Assembly: GCF_009870125.1 (NCBI RefSeq) | Contig: NC_046683.1 | Span: forward strand, 65,673,869 to 65,737,868 | Source of the DNA: Drosophila pseudoobscura | Taxonomy: Eukaryota > Arthropoda > Insecta > Diptera > Drosophilidae | Reading direction: 5' to 3' | DNA length: 64,000 bases | Part shown: positions 1 to 11,227 of the stretch, piece by piece | Position numbering within the stretch: the first letter of the stretch is position 1 | Layout of the letters: each line of letters opens with the position of its first letter | The notes under the pieces: generated by a model | Told to the model about the DNA's origin: nothing | What the model saw: only the letters and a program-made list of their open reading frames with translations | Databases searched by the model: none | Position numbers and translations under genes: made by a program

Positions 1-3000
1 CCCGATCGGTGAAGGACCTAGTCTCCCAGGATCGCGAGGATCCAGACTGTCGTACGGCAGATATGCCGCTCCCAGATTGGCTGCCGTATTGCAGAGATAT
101 AGCGTGCACAAGATCGGCTGCCGTATTGCAGAGATATAGCGTGAACAAGAAACCAGTATTTTCATAATATGCCAATCTTCGGAAGGCTATATCTCAGTTA
201 AATAGGGCCCGATCGGTTTAGGACCTAGTCTCCAAGGATCGCGAGGATCCAGACTGTCGAACGGCATCAAAATCTCCACTTCGAAAATGAGGCCGATTTT
301 TGGCAAATTTAATGATGTAACCATCATGATTTTTTGCGAAAATCGTGAACAAATTGATGTATCTTTTTCTGACAGCAGTCGATTGGCAGGACTCTCCCGA
401 TCACGGAGAGATATGCCGCTCCCAGATCGGCTGCCGTATTGCAGAGATATAGCGTGCTGAAGAAACCAGTATTTTCATAATATGCCAATCTTCGGAAGGC
501 TATATCTCAGATAAATAGCGTCCGATCGGTGAAGGACCTAGTCTCCCAGGATCGCGAGGATCCAGACTGTCGAACGGCAGATATGCCGCTCCCAGATCGG
601 CTGCCGTATTGCAGAGATATAGCGTGCAGAAGAAACCAGTATTTTCATAATATGCCAATCTTCGGAAGCCTATATCTCAGTTAAATAGGGCCCGATCGGT
701 GAAGGACCTGGTCTCCAAGGATCGCGAGGATCCAGACTGTCGAACGGCATCAAAATCTCGACTTCGAAAATAAGGCCGATTTTTGGCAAATTTAATGATG
801 TAACCATCATGATTTTTTGCGAAAATCGTGGACAAATTGATGTCCCTTTTTCTGATAGCAGTCGAATGGCAGGACTCTCCCGATCACGGAGAGATATGCC
901 GCTCCCAGATCGGCTGCCGTATTGCAGAGATATAGCGTGAACAAGACTTCGAAAATGAGGCCGATTTTTGGCAAATTTAATGATGTAACCATCATGATTT
1001 TTTGTGAAAATCGTGAACAAATTGATGTCTCTTTTTCTGATAGCAGTCGATTGGCAGGACTCTCCCGATCACGGATAGACGTGCCGCTCCCAGATCGGCT
1101 GCCGTATTGCAGAGATATAGCGTGCACAAGAAACCAGTATTTTCATAATATGCCAATCTTCGGAAGGCTATATTTCAGTTAAATAGGGCCCGATCGGTGA
1201 AGGACCTAGTCTCCAAGGCTCGCGAGGATCCAGACTGTCGAACGGCATCAAAATCTCGACTTCGAAAATAAGGCCGATTTTTGGCAAATTTAATGATGTA
1301 ACCATCATGATTTTTTGCGAAAATCGTGGACAAATTGATGTCCCTTTTTCTGATAGCAGTCGAATGGCAGGACTCTCCCGATCACGGAGAGATATGCCGC
1401 TCCCAGATCGGCTGCCGTATTGCAGAGATATAGCGTGCACAAGAAACCAGTATTTTCATAATATGCCAATCTTCGGAAGGCTATATCTCAGTTAAATAGG
1501 GCCCGATCGGTTTAGGACCTAGTCTCCAAGGATCGCGAGGATCCAGACTGTCGAACGGCGTCAAAATCTCCACTTCGAAAATGAGGCCGATTTTTGGCAA
1601 ATTTAATGATGTAACCATCATGATTTTTTGCGAAAATCGTGGACAAATTGATGTCCCTTTTTCTGATAGCAGTCGAATGGCAGGACTCTCCCGATCACGG
1701 AGAGATATGCCGCTCCCAGATCGGCTGCCGTATTGCAGAGATATAGCGTGCACAAGAAACCAGTATTTTCATAATATGCCAATCTTCGGAAGGCTATATT
1801 TCAGTTAAATAGGGCCCGATCGGTGAAGGACCTAGCCTCCAAGGATCGCGAGGATCCAGACTGTCGAACGGCGTCAAAATCTCCACTTCGAAAATGAGGC
1901 CGATTTTTGGCAAATTTAATGATGTAACCATCATGATTTTTTGCGAAAATCGTGGACAAATTGATGTCGTTTTTTCTGATAGCAGTCGAATGGCAGGACT
2001 CTCCCGATCACGGAGAGATATGCCGCTCCCAGATCGGCTGCCGTATTGCAGAGATATAGCGTGCACAAGAAACCAGTATTTTCATAATATGCCAATCTTC
2101 GGAAGGCTATATCTCAGTTAAATAGGGCCCGATCGGTTTACGACCTAGTCTCCAAGGATCGCGAGGATCCAGACTGTCGAACGGCATCAAAATCTCGACT
2201 TCGAAAATGAGGCCCATTTTTGGCAAATTTAATGATGTAACCATCATATTTTTTTGCGAAAATCGTGAACAAATTGATGTCCCTTTTTCTGATGGCAGTC
2301 GATTGGCAGGACTCTCCCGATCACGGAGAGACGTGCCGCTCCCAGATCGGCTGCCGTATTGCAGAGATATAGCGTGCAGAAGAAACCAGTATTTTCATAA
2401 TATGCCAATCTTCGGAAGGCTATATCTCAGTTAAATAGGGCCCGATCGGTTTAGGACCTAGTCTCCAAGGATCGCGAGGATCCAGACTGTCGAACGGCAT
2501 CAAAATCTCGACTTCGAAAATGAGGCCGATTTTTGGCAAATTTAATGATGTAACCATCATGATTTTTTGCGAAAATCGTGAACAAATTGATGTCCCTTTT
2601 TCTGATAGCAGTCGAATGGCAGGACTCTCCCGATCACGGAGAGATATGCCGCTCCCAGATCGGCTGCCGTATTGCAGAGATATAGCGTGCAGAAGAAACC
2701 AGTATTTTCATAATATGCCAATCTTCGGAGGGCTTTATCTCAGATAAATAGGGCCCGATCGGTGAAGGACCTAGTCTCCCAGGATCGCGAGGATCCAGAC
2801 TGTCGAACGGCAGATATGCCGCTCCCAGATTGGCTGCCGTATTGCAGAGATATAGCGTGCACAAGAAACCAGTATTTTCATAATATGCCAATCTTCGGAG
2901 GGCTATATCTCAGATAAATAGGGCCCGATCGGTGAAGGACCTAGTCTCCCAGGATCGCGAGGATCCAGACTGTCGAACGACAGTTCGAACGGCAGATATG

Positions 3001-3604
3001 CCGCTCCCAGATCGGCTGCCGTATTGCAGAGATATAGCGTGCAGAAGAAACCAGTATTTTCATAATATGTCAATCTTCGGAAGGCTATATCTCAGTTAAA
3101 TAGGGCCCGATCGGTGAAGGACCTAGTCTCCAAGGATCGCGAGGATCCAGACTGTCGAACGCCATCAAAATCTCGACTTCGAAAATGAGGCCGATTTTTG
3201 GCAAATTTAATGATGTAACCATCATGATTTTTTGCGAAAATCGTGAACAAATTGATGTCTCTTTTTCTGATAGCAGTCGATTGTCAGGACTCTCCCGAAC
3301 ACGGAGAGACGTGCCGCTCCCAGATCGGCTGCCGTATTGCAGAGATATAGCGTGCATAAGAAACCAGTATTTTATAATATGCCAATCTTCGGAAGGCTAT
3401 ATCTCAGATAAATAGGGCCCGATCGGTGAAGGACCTAGTCTCCCAGGATCGCGAGGATCCAGACTGTCGAACGGCAACAAAATCTCGACTTCGAAAATGA
3501 GGCCGATTTTTGGCAAATTTAATGATGTAACCATCATGATTTTTTGCGAAAATCGTGAACAAATTGATGTCCCATTTTCTGATGGCAGTCGAATGGCAGG
3601 ACTC
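1..3604. repeat. Tandem array of a ~313-bp unit with short variants
   Basis: Units can be phased on the shared word CCCGATCGGT, at 1, 208, 521, 691, 1189, 1502, 1815, 2128, 2441, 2754, 2924, 3106 and 3418. Spacing is 312-313 bp for full units. Shortened units (about 170-207 bp) lack most of the stretch between CGGCA and GATATGCC. The 691 unit is extended to ~498 bp by an internal partial repeat. The array starts before the window and stops mid-unit near 3604. Open frames on both strands recur at the 313-bp period. That period is not a multiple of three, and the frames follow the repeat, so I do not read them as genes. The family is unknown to me; it could be a satellite or the internal tandem repeats of a Helitron-like element. 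Confidence 0.95.
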
Positions 3605-3673
3605 CCGCTGGCGTGCAAAGAGTCTTCCTGGCCCTCCGGTGGCCTGCTAAAATGAAATGAAGAGAGAAATAAA
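3605..3673 (+). other. Possible gene 3' end remnant beside the array
   Basis: Just after the array breaks, a short frame of 16 codons runs from 3605 to a TGA at 3653-3655. An AATAAA lies at 3668-3673. The composition looks more codon-like than the AT-rich DNA that follows. It could be the last codons of a gene cut by the array, or chance. No protein family is recognisable in so short a piece. Confidence 0.2.
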
Positions 3674-4290
3674 GTAAATAAACTGATTTAAAGTGGGAAA
3701 ATCACCAAAGCAGCGCAGGACACGGGAAAGTGAAGGTTTAAGCCTCGGGCCGTTTATGCGGAGAAATATTTTGTGAAATATGCTCTCAGAAGGTACATAT
3801 AAACTCAGTCTCAGTTTTAAAGCTATTTCAACGACATTTTACATTTATCGGTATCAGGATCTATACAAGATACTAATGAAATGCATGAATACGTCTAAAA
3901 CATATCGATCTGCGAAAAGTTTTTGATTAATTACGTTTAAAAGCAGCTTGGAACACATTATCTCCGTATTAAATTAACAAAGTAGGGTATACAAATGCCA
4001 ATACTCTGGTTGACAAAAAATGAGTCTTCAAATACCAACAACATTAACGTTTTTGTTAGCCGGAATATTAGCAGCAATATGAACCACTATCCTTTTTCGT
4101 TTTTTTTGTTTGACCATTTTCGCTAAAACCTTTTTTTGGATTTAATCCAACAAAAGCAATTGTTTAAAATAAGCCAGTCAATAAGAAAATAGGTTAATTA
4201 ATTGGATAAAATTATGTGGGCTAAATGTTCTATCTAGCTAATAATATTCGACGGAGCATCAAAATTGAGCAATATGGTTTCCAATCCTTG
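3674..4290 (+). repeat. Dispersed repeat R1, 5' portion (copy A)
   Basis: AT-rich DNA with no gene. Segments from ~3840 are collinear with 11228-11720: GGTATCAGGATC, GATACTAATGA, the word AGTCTTCAAATACCA, a block near 4075 that matches 11500, and the ATAAAATTATGTGGGC to TATTCGACGGA block at 4206-4256. This copy lacks the terminal GGTATATTT run. It shows that R1 is longer (~600 bp) than its promoter-proximal end alone. Confidence 0.6.
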
Positions 4291-4439
4291 ATGGAGAACG
4301 ATTTACCTATTATAAACCAAAGGGGTTTTTCCATTCTCCACCGAAAATAATGCAGATTTAATCATTTTAGCGCAGTTCAGGTGAAAGTTAGCGTTGTTAC
4401 CTGAAGTAGTTGAACTAATTAAATAGAGGGGGCTTAAGT

Positions 4440-4712
4440 GGGCTAAGTTGGTTTTTTTTTCATCATAACGAGACGCTATATTGTTGTTGAGGAGCAAAAA
4501 GAGCAAGAAAACAAGTCAGATATTTAAATTAAACCAGTCAAGTATTGATTCATAAGTCGGATAAAATTATATGTATGGGCAGGGCTGAGGGTTTTATTTA
4601 GCTAGTAATATCAAAATCGAGAAATATGTAGAATAGAACTTGAATTCGTCAGTATATTTATAGTATATTTTTGGTATATTTCTGAGGGTCGGACGGTATA
4701 TTTTACGGGGTG
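4440..4712 (+). repeat. Dispersed repeat R1 (copy B), upstream of pyridoxal kinase
   Basis: Contains the R1 core: TAAAATTATATG, GGGCAGGGCTGAGGGTT, TAGCTAGTAATAT, then ATATGTAGAATAGAACTTGA. A run of GTATATTT words follows and ends in GAGGGTCGGACGGTATATTT at about 4684-4703. It lies ~300 bp upstream of the pyridoxal kinase start, in the same orientation as the gene. GTATATTT fits Ohler core-promoter motif 6 (KTYRGTATWTTT). Confidence 0.75.
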
Positions 4713-5010
4713 GGTGGGAGCCTTCCCACTGAGAGCTATTTCCAAGGTCTCTCAATTGTTGTAATTGGAAAAGCGCATACTCTCTCAATCTCTCCCCCTG
4801 TCTGTGCTCACGACTTGTTGTTTACGGGCATCACAATCTGTTTTGTGCCTCTTATCGGTAGTTTCGTTTCACAGACCGCTCCAGATAACAGCACTTGTAT
4901 GCCCCCAGCTTCAAGTAACCATTGACCGGCAGTCTATATTCCTCCTCCACCACGAAACCAGGTACCTTTCTTCTGTGGTGCGGATCAGCAGAGGAGCTTG
5001 ATTGGTAAAA

Positions 5011-6038
5011 ATGGCATCAGCAGCAGCAACCAAACGAGTTCTCTCCATCCAGAGTCATGTGGTGCACGGCTATGTGGGCAATAAAGTAGCCACCTACCCG
5101 CTTCAGGTTCGTTATCTTCCACAGGCCAATACTTTTCAAGTTCCTTCATCTGTTGCTATCTCTGTCTAGTTGCTGGGCTTCGATGTGGATCCGTTGAACT
5201 CCGTACAATTCTCAAATCACACGGGCTACAAGACCTTCAAGGGACCCATTTCCAACGAAAAAGAGCTTGGTAACGTGAGCATCCATTCCATTGATGCTAT
5301 GATTATGACTAACTCCATTCATCTACAGTCACGATCATCGAAGGCCTGGAGGGGAATGAGCTGCTGGGCCACTACTCCCACCTGTTGACCGGCTACATCG
5401 GCAATCCACTGTTCCTACGCGAGGTGGGAATTATTGTGCAGAAGCTACGCCAGGCTAATCCCAATCTGGTATATGTATGTGATCCTGTTATGGGCGACAA
5501 CGGTCAGCTGTACGTTCCCAAGGAGCTGCTGCCTATCTATCGTGACGAAATCATTCCTTTGGCGGACATCATAACTCCGAATCAGTACGAGGTTGAGCTG
5601 CTCACGGGCAAGGAGGTGCGCAGCGAGACTGCTGTGTGGGAGGCCATGGATTGGTTTCATAAGCGCCAGATCAAGACGGTGGTCATCTCCAGCAGTGATC
5701 TCGGCCAGCCGGGCGTCCTGCGTGCCTTCCTAAGCCAGCTGAATGGCCCCAGGCTGGCTATCGATATACCCAAGCAGGGCGGCAAGGATCTGGTGTTCAC
5801 CGGCACAGGCGATCTCTTCGCCTCCCTTTTCCTCGCCCATAGTCATGCCTGTGAAGATGTAAGCGACGTCTTCGAGAAGACTATTGCCAGTCTGCAGGCA
5901 GTGATCAAGCGGACTGTCGCGGCCCTACCGCATAACGACGGCCCAGTCAAGGCCTGCGAGCGCGAACTAAAGCTGGTGCAGAGCAAGGCGGAGATCGAAA
6001 AGCCTCAGGTTCTCCTCAGAGCGCAGCGCCTTAACTAG
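5011..6038 (+). CDS. Pdxk: Pyridoxal kinase
   Basis: ATP-dependent kinase (ribokinase-like fold) that phosphorylates pyridoxal, pyridoxine and pyridoxamine in the cytosol, feeding pyridoxal 5'-phosphate synthesis. Exons are 5011-5106, 5170-5269 and 5329-6038 (301 aa, normal for the family). The N-terminus has the family opening [17 protein letters not shown], then the [10 protein letters not shown] substrate-site segment, CDPVMGDNG, the [12 protein letters not shown] stretch, and a [13 protein letters not shown] block carrying the catalytic Asp of the GTGD anion hole. The start is the first ATG in frame with the QSHVV motif. Intron 1 is 63 bp and intron 2 is 59 bp. An AATAAA lies at 6168-6173. 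An R1 repeat lies just upstream. Confidence 0.95.
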
Positions 6039-6302
6039 ACCACGAAATTGCCCACGCGGGGTCAGCCAGACAATAATCTTCTTTTTGGTACCACAAGATG
6101 AACAGCAATTACGTTAATCATATTATATTATTATACTATTATATACAACAGATCAACGATTACCTTAAATAAATATATGCTTATTGTACGTCACCAGTCC
6201 AGACTGGCATCTTGACAGCTCCAAAGAACCACGAGACTGTCACATGCCACGGTCCCAGTCACGGCTCATACCCTTCGTCTTGCCACCAGCAGGTGGGTGG
6301 CT

Positions 6303-6310
6303 ATAAAAGT
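6303..6310 (+). promoter_or_regulatory. TATA box of the small secreted-protein gene
   Basis: TATAAAAG lies 55 bp before the ATG at 6358. This fits a TATA-driven, probably tissue-restricted gene with a very short 5' leader. Confidence 0.7.
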
Positions 6311-6357
6311 GCACGTCGAACGCCGGGTAAACAAGCTTAACATTGAAAACAGAAGAT

Positions 6358-6828
6358 ATGTGGCTGCCGCTAATCTTTATTGCCTGTCTCACGGTTGCCA
6401 GCGGATCCGGGAGCGACGGAAAATCGGGCGCAGACACAGCCTTTGTGCCGCGATATTCTCTGACGGCTGAAAGCAAGAACAAGGAACTGGACCTGAGTCC
6501 AGACGGCGATCGGCAGAGGCCCTCCATCAGCGAGAACGGACATCCGACGCAGAAGCCCTGGCGACGCGGAGAATACGCCTACGACAGTGTTTACACAACC
6601 AACTGGCCAGCTCCTTCTGCTCCCAATGCCATGCTGGGCCTTCTCGGTCCCCTGCTGGCACCCGGGCTCCTTTTGATGGGCGTAAATCTTGGTGCGCTTC
6701 TTTACATGCTCCTTGGCTTGCTGGGTCTGGCCCCGCCTCGGAGCAATAGACATGCGACTGCGGACGACATTTATCGCAGAGACAGACATAATCTTGGTGA
6801 TGGCAAGGAAGCGGCCATATATTTTTAG
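6358..6828 (+). CDS. Small predicted secreted or membrane protein, family unknown
   Basis: A single-exon frame of 156 aa. It begins with a likely signal peptide (MWLPLIFIACLTVASG), followed by a polar, charged region of about residues 17-85. A long hydrophobic Leu/Gly stretch runs from about 91 to 126, and a charged tail ends in IYF. The hydrophobic stretch could span a membrane once or twice. A TATA box at 6303 and an AATAAA at 6906-6911 bracket the frame, which supports a real gene. The ATG at 6358 is chosen because it opens the signal peptide; the in-frame TTG upstream is not a likely start. I do not recognise the family and give no function. Confidence 0.75.
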   Translation: MWLPLIFIACLTVASGSGSDGKSGADTAFVPRYSLTAESKNKELDLSPDGDRQRPSISENGHPTQKPWRRGEYAYDSVYTTNWPAPSAPNAMLGLLGPLLAPGLLLMGVNLGALLYMLLGLLGLAPPRSNRHATADDIYRRDRHNLGDGKEAAIYF

Positions 6829-7035
6829 TTAAGCGCGTGACGCAGTTTTCATTCAAATTAAAAATTAACGTACATAAATATAAAAAATGGTGTGGTTTCT
6901 GTTTGAATAAAGTACTCAAGACGTTTCAAGTTTGGATTGGGTTTGGGTTGGGTTAGTGTTCTGCGGGTATTAAATGGTTTCGAGTCCAAGCGAAAAAAAA
7001 ATATATATTAAAACTAACGTAGAGGGCGTCCCTCC

Positions 7036-10000
7036 TCATTTCTTCAAGCGAAACGATGCGGCCCGATTGAACTTTACCAAAGGCGGCTCCTTATTTCCAG
7101 TTCCCAGTGGTTTACGGGTTATCGTTGGGTTTCCCGACATTGCTGGGAATGGATGAAAGGAATGGAAATGAAATACCGAATAGAAGAACAGAAGAAGCCT
7201 TCTCTGGTACTAACCTTTTGCCACAAGGGCTCGCGGACTCTTGCGCACATAATTTCCATTGAATTTTACGTTTTCCTTGGCTATTGAGGCCGCGGCCAGG
7301 CTTCGCTGCAGTCCTTGGGTAGTAAAGTTGCTAGACTTCAGCAGAACTGCAAGTGAAAAGCATTAATTAGGTTCAAGTTACGTCTCTGCTGGGCTGGGCT
7401 GGGCTGGAAAAACTCGTCTATGAATAAGTACCTTGCTTGATCTTGTCGTTGCCACCGCGTACATTTTGGTCGGAGAGCAGATCTGTGACAATGCGTTGGT
7501 GGACATTTCGCTGTTTTGTGACCGTCGACGTCAGGGCATTGTAGGTAGTGCTTAGGACTTGCGTCTGGTTGAGATTATGTGGCTTCTTGAATGTCTTGTG
7601 CGCCTCGTCAGAGTCTGAGTCTGTTTCCAGGCTGTCAGTACTGTCCACACTCAAATGGAGATCATCGTCAATTTCAGATGCCCGCACAAATTGGCGCTTT
7701 TTGGCACTGGCCGTTGTTGTAGTCGATTGTTCTTCGTCCTCCTCACTGGCCAGTAAACGCTTGTGCCCAGTCTTCTCAGTCTCGTTCGCTTCGAATTCTG
7801 TAGCGTTCGCCTCAGACTCAGCGAATCGCATTTTTCGGTGCAGACGATCGTACAATGCTTGTATCTCCGGTGTCAACTTCTCCGCATCCTCGAGACGATT
7901 GTACGCCTGGCACAGGACATCGCAAGCCGTGGTAAAGGATTTGCGTATAAGGTCCGAGTTCTCCACCAGCTCCCGGTTGATCAAGTACAGGTGATTGCTG
8001 GATATATTCTGCTTTGCCATCTGCAGTTCGAGATCCTTCCTCTTCACATAAAGGCCAAGGATTTGCTGAAGCTTCGATTGATTGACCTCGCGCTTCAGAC
8101 TCTCCACTTCCCGGTAGGCGTGCTGTACCTTATCTTGCCAGCTCGGCAGCTCTTCCGAGTATTTGTCGTTTTGATTAGCCAGTGTAGTCATGTAGTTATT
8201 AAAACGTCGGTAATCCTAAACAAATTTATCGAATCATTCAATAAATTCCGTTAAAACACAATTTAAAATTCAAATAAGCCCGCGTTTAGCATCGTTTCTT
8301 GACTATATTACGTCACGATATGTTACGTTACGTTAGTCATATTTTTCAAAGTTGGCAGCCCCTAGAAACAGCTGTTCAGATCACTCGCCGCCGCATTTAC
8401 TCAAACAAATTTACAAAACTGAAACAAATGCTCAGGAATACGCTGCATTTAATAGCCCTGGGTGGGCGCCAGGATCCAGTGCGGCGGTCACTGCTCCCTT
8501 GCACCGCCAGACTGTTGCCGGTAGAGAAGCGGGAGCAGCCGCAGCAAATACAGACCGGCTTGTTGCAGGCGCGCGGTTATGCAAAAGGCAAGGACAAAAA
8601 GAAGGAGAAAGGCGGCAAAGGAAAGGCGGGAAAAGTGGAAATCAATGAGCAGCAACTGCGAGAGATTATCAACTTGGACAGCCTCAACACACAAATGGAA
8701 AGGTCGGTGCAGCAGATGAAGGAGGACTTTATCAAGCACCTGTCGCTACGCTCTACCAGCGGAGCCATTGACACGCTGCGCATCAAAGTGGACGGCGATG
8801 AGCACGAGCTCCAGGAGCTGGCACAGATATCGCGAAAGAATCCTAAGACGATTATTGTCAATATGATTGCCTTTCCCCAAACCATTCCCGACGTACTGAG
8901 GGCCATCGAGAAGAGCGGCATGAATCTAAATCCCCAGCAGGACGGCACGACACTGTTCATACCCATACCCAAGGTGACCAAGGAGCACCGCGAGAATCTG
9001 TCCAAGAACGCCAAGGCTCTGTTCGTCAAGTACCGGGATGCCATACGAAACGTTCAGAACGACCACATTCGAAAACTGAAGAAGCAGCCGGACGTCGGCA
9101 AAGATGATGCCTTTGCTGCCCAGACCCAGGTCACGGCCATTGGGGATAAGTTCATTGCCGAAGCGGATAAGCTGCTGGCCAGCAAGCAGAAGGAGCTGCT
9201 TGGCGATAATTAAGACTGATTGTGTTCGAGACCCGCTTTCGCTGAATTAAAAGCAAAATAAACTACTGTCATTTGTGCACTTACCTCTTGGCACATCCGT
9301 TGGTCCTGGGACAACATCTTTCTGAACTCCTCAAAGTCCTTTTTCAGCGTCTGACGATAATTAATAATCTTAATCTTACTCCGTATGCCGATTCCGCACT
9401 CCTGCATCGTCTTAGCAGTGGCATATACAGCATCTATCCTGCTGTACCATGACTTCAGCTCCTGCGGATCGTAGCCATTGCTGCCTCCACGCTCTAGCTG
9501 AGCTACCTTCGCCTCCAACGCTTTGTTGCGCTCTTTCAGTCGCTCATTCTCGGCCATGACCTCGTCGATCTTCTTCACATAGAACTCGGTGGGCATTTTC
9601 GACTTGATCACGTTCTGCTTCAATGTGGTTCGGATCTTCTTCGCGCGACTAGCGTACTTCAAGGTGTTGTAGGTGTCTTCGTATGTAAGAGAGCTCATCG
9701 ACACGTTGGCCACCATCAAAGTGCGGCAGTTGCCGCCTAGAGAGTCCTTAAGGATGCGTGTCAGGTTAGAGTCACGATAGGGTATGTGCTTGAGGCCATC
9801 GGCCAACTTGTTGATGCAGTTTCCCAGTGCCAGAAGACTCTTGTTGATACTAGCACCTTCCTTGAAGCGCACACCAATACCCTTGGTGCTGGCCGCTCGT
9901 TCACTGCCAGCCAAATCAATCATCGACAGCTTGACAGTTCGCTTTGTGTCTGTTTTCCGATCAGTGATACGTATGTGCACCTGGAAGATAGCATGGGATC

Positions 10001-10738
10001 GCGAGCTCTCTGCGTTGGCATCGGTTGGGTGTTGAGTGCGATGCCCGTTTCCTAGGGCCAGCATCCGCAGCAATTCTTCAGCGCTGTAGATGGGCGTCAG
10101 TCGCAGCCCGCTCACAACCACACCGTTGGAATCCTCGCGTAGTTTTAGCGGACCCGACTTTGTGAGCAGATTCATAACGTGTTCGTTGTACACCTCCAGG
10201 TATGAGACACCCACATCGAACTTTCTTGCATCACTTTGCGCTTGGATCTTCTCGAACAGGTCGCGCATGGTCAGAAACGTTATGCCGGGAGTTGCCTCGC
10301 TGCCCAGCATTGTGAATGTCTTCCCGGCTCCTGTAGCGCCATACACAAACACAGAGCAGTTGTACCTGTAAATACACACACACACAATTAGGGATGTGAA
10401 ATACTTGTAAACAAAGGCATGTGAGGCCACCCTTACCCATTGAGCACCGCGTCGACCAGCGGCGCCGTACACTCTTCAAATAGTTCCTGATTTGTGTTGT
10501 CTATGTCGAATACGCGATCGAATTCCATCGTCAGCTTCTTGTTCATGCGTTTTGTGATGTCGCGGTAATTCTGTTTGGTGCCATGGAAGAAGAATTCGTC
10601 GTCTTCTTCGTCTGGATCGAAAAGCAGCGCCGATTTATCCATAACCTTGATGATGCTCCTTTGCTGATGTTCTAATTCCTTAGCATTATACGGCCTTACA
10701 CGCACTGCCACCTTTATATTTGTGTGCTCCACAGGCAT
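7036..10738 (-). CDS. Klp67A: Kinesin-8 motor protein Klp67A
   Basis: Plus-end-directed kinesin-8 that limits spindle and astral microtubule length and acts at kinetochores and the central spindle (family knowledge). Five exons, read on the minus strand: 10738-10437, 10365-9285, 8215-7432, 7346-7215 and 7142-7036 (801 aa; D. melanogaster is about 814). The motor domain fills about residues 8-345, with P-loop GATGAGKT at ~110-117, switch I NAESSRSH and switch II DLAGSERA. A neck and coiled coil follow (EFYVKKIDEVMAENERLK). The tail is Ser/Asp-rich and ends SFRLKK. Exon joins preserve phase (donors GTAAGG, GTAAGT, GTACTT, GTTAGT). Intron 2 (9284-8216) contains the mitochondrial ribosome recycling factor on the other strand. 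Two DREs lie upstream. Confidence 0.93.
8428..9213 (+). CDS. mRRF1: Mitochondrial ribosome recycling factor
   Basis: Releases mitochondrial ribosomes from mRNA after termination, together with the mitochondrial EF-G2. The single-exon frame gives 261 aa from the ATG at 8428; an in-frame ATG at 8320 would add 36 residues. I prefer 8428 because the frame then opens with a basic presequence (MLRNTLHLIALGG) and has a cleavage-like ARGYAKGK near residue 50. The body has the RRF pattern: MEDF-like helix (MKEDFIKHLSLR), central beta domain with IPKVTKEHRENLSKNAK, and a C-terminal helix rich in Lys. AATAAA lies at 9257-9262. The gene lies wholly inside intron 2 of Klp67A, antisense to it. The symbol follows D. 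melanogaster usage from memory. Confidence 0.88.
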   Translation: MLRNTLHLIALGGRQDPVRRSLLPCTARLLPVEKREQPQQIQTGLLQARGYAKGKDKKKEKGGKGKAGKVEINEQQLREIINLDSLNTQMERSVQQMKEDFIKHLSLRSTSGAIDTLRIKVDGDEHELQELAQISRKNPKTIIVNMIAFPQTIPDVLRAIEKSGMNLNPQQDGTTLFIPIPKVTKEHRENLSKNAKALFVKYRDAIRNVQNDHIRKLKKQPDVGKDDAFAAQTQVTAIGDKFIAEADKLLASKQKELLGDN

Positions 10739-10927
10739 TATAATTGTATATCTCTTCGCATAAGTTCTTTTAAAGATTCAATACGAAACCATTAATTGTA
10801 CCGCAAAATAATTTTCTTGTACAGCCTGGAAACGATCGTTGTTGTTTGAATGGAAACTATCGGCGATTCCCTTTTGTAGGCGTCTTTCTCAAATTTGCTT
10901 TATATCTGTATTTCCAGAGTTGCTACG

Positions 10928-10953
10928 TATCGATAAGTAAGTAAGTATCGATA
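10928..10953. promoter_or_regulatory. Two DREs at the Klp67A promoter
   Basis: TATCGATA occurs at 10928-10935 and again at 10946-10953, about 190-215 bp upstream of the Klp67A start. DREF-bound DREs are typical of proliferation genes, which fits a mitotic kinesin. Confidence 0.75.
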
Positions 10954-11009
10954 GTGGAGTGTTGCCAGAAATTTTTGTGCAAAGTAAAGCTGAAGCCCAT
11001 ATATATATT

Positions 11010-11205
11010 TATTTATTTTAATCGGCTAAAATTATGAGCTAGAACTGAGGGTCCTAGCTAGCTAATAATAATCGACGGAATATCATAATCGAGGAATATG
11101 TGGAATAGAACTTGAATTCGTCAGTATATTTACGGTATATTTTGAAAATGAGACCGTATATTTCGGTATTCACTTGAATCGGTAATAACCAGTAGAAAAC
11201 ACTGA
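11010..11205 (+). repeat. Dispersed repeat R1 (copy C)
   Basis: R1 core (CTAGCTAATAATAATCGACGG, ATATGTGGAATAGAACTTGA) followed by GTATATTT words at about 11133-11170. It is oriented toward the FAM76 gene and lies in tandem with copy D. The end of the unit is degraded. No gene is seen in 10954-11924. Confidence 0.7.
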
Positions 11206-11227
11206 CTCCCGGCAACACTAATTTTCA

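Noticed and set aside
670-3618. Many 60-116 codon frames on both strands within the 313-bp array
   Set aside because: They recur with the repeat, the period is not a multiple of three, and they are present on both strands at once. They are a by-product of the array, not genes.
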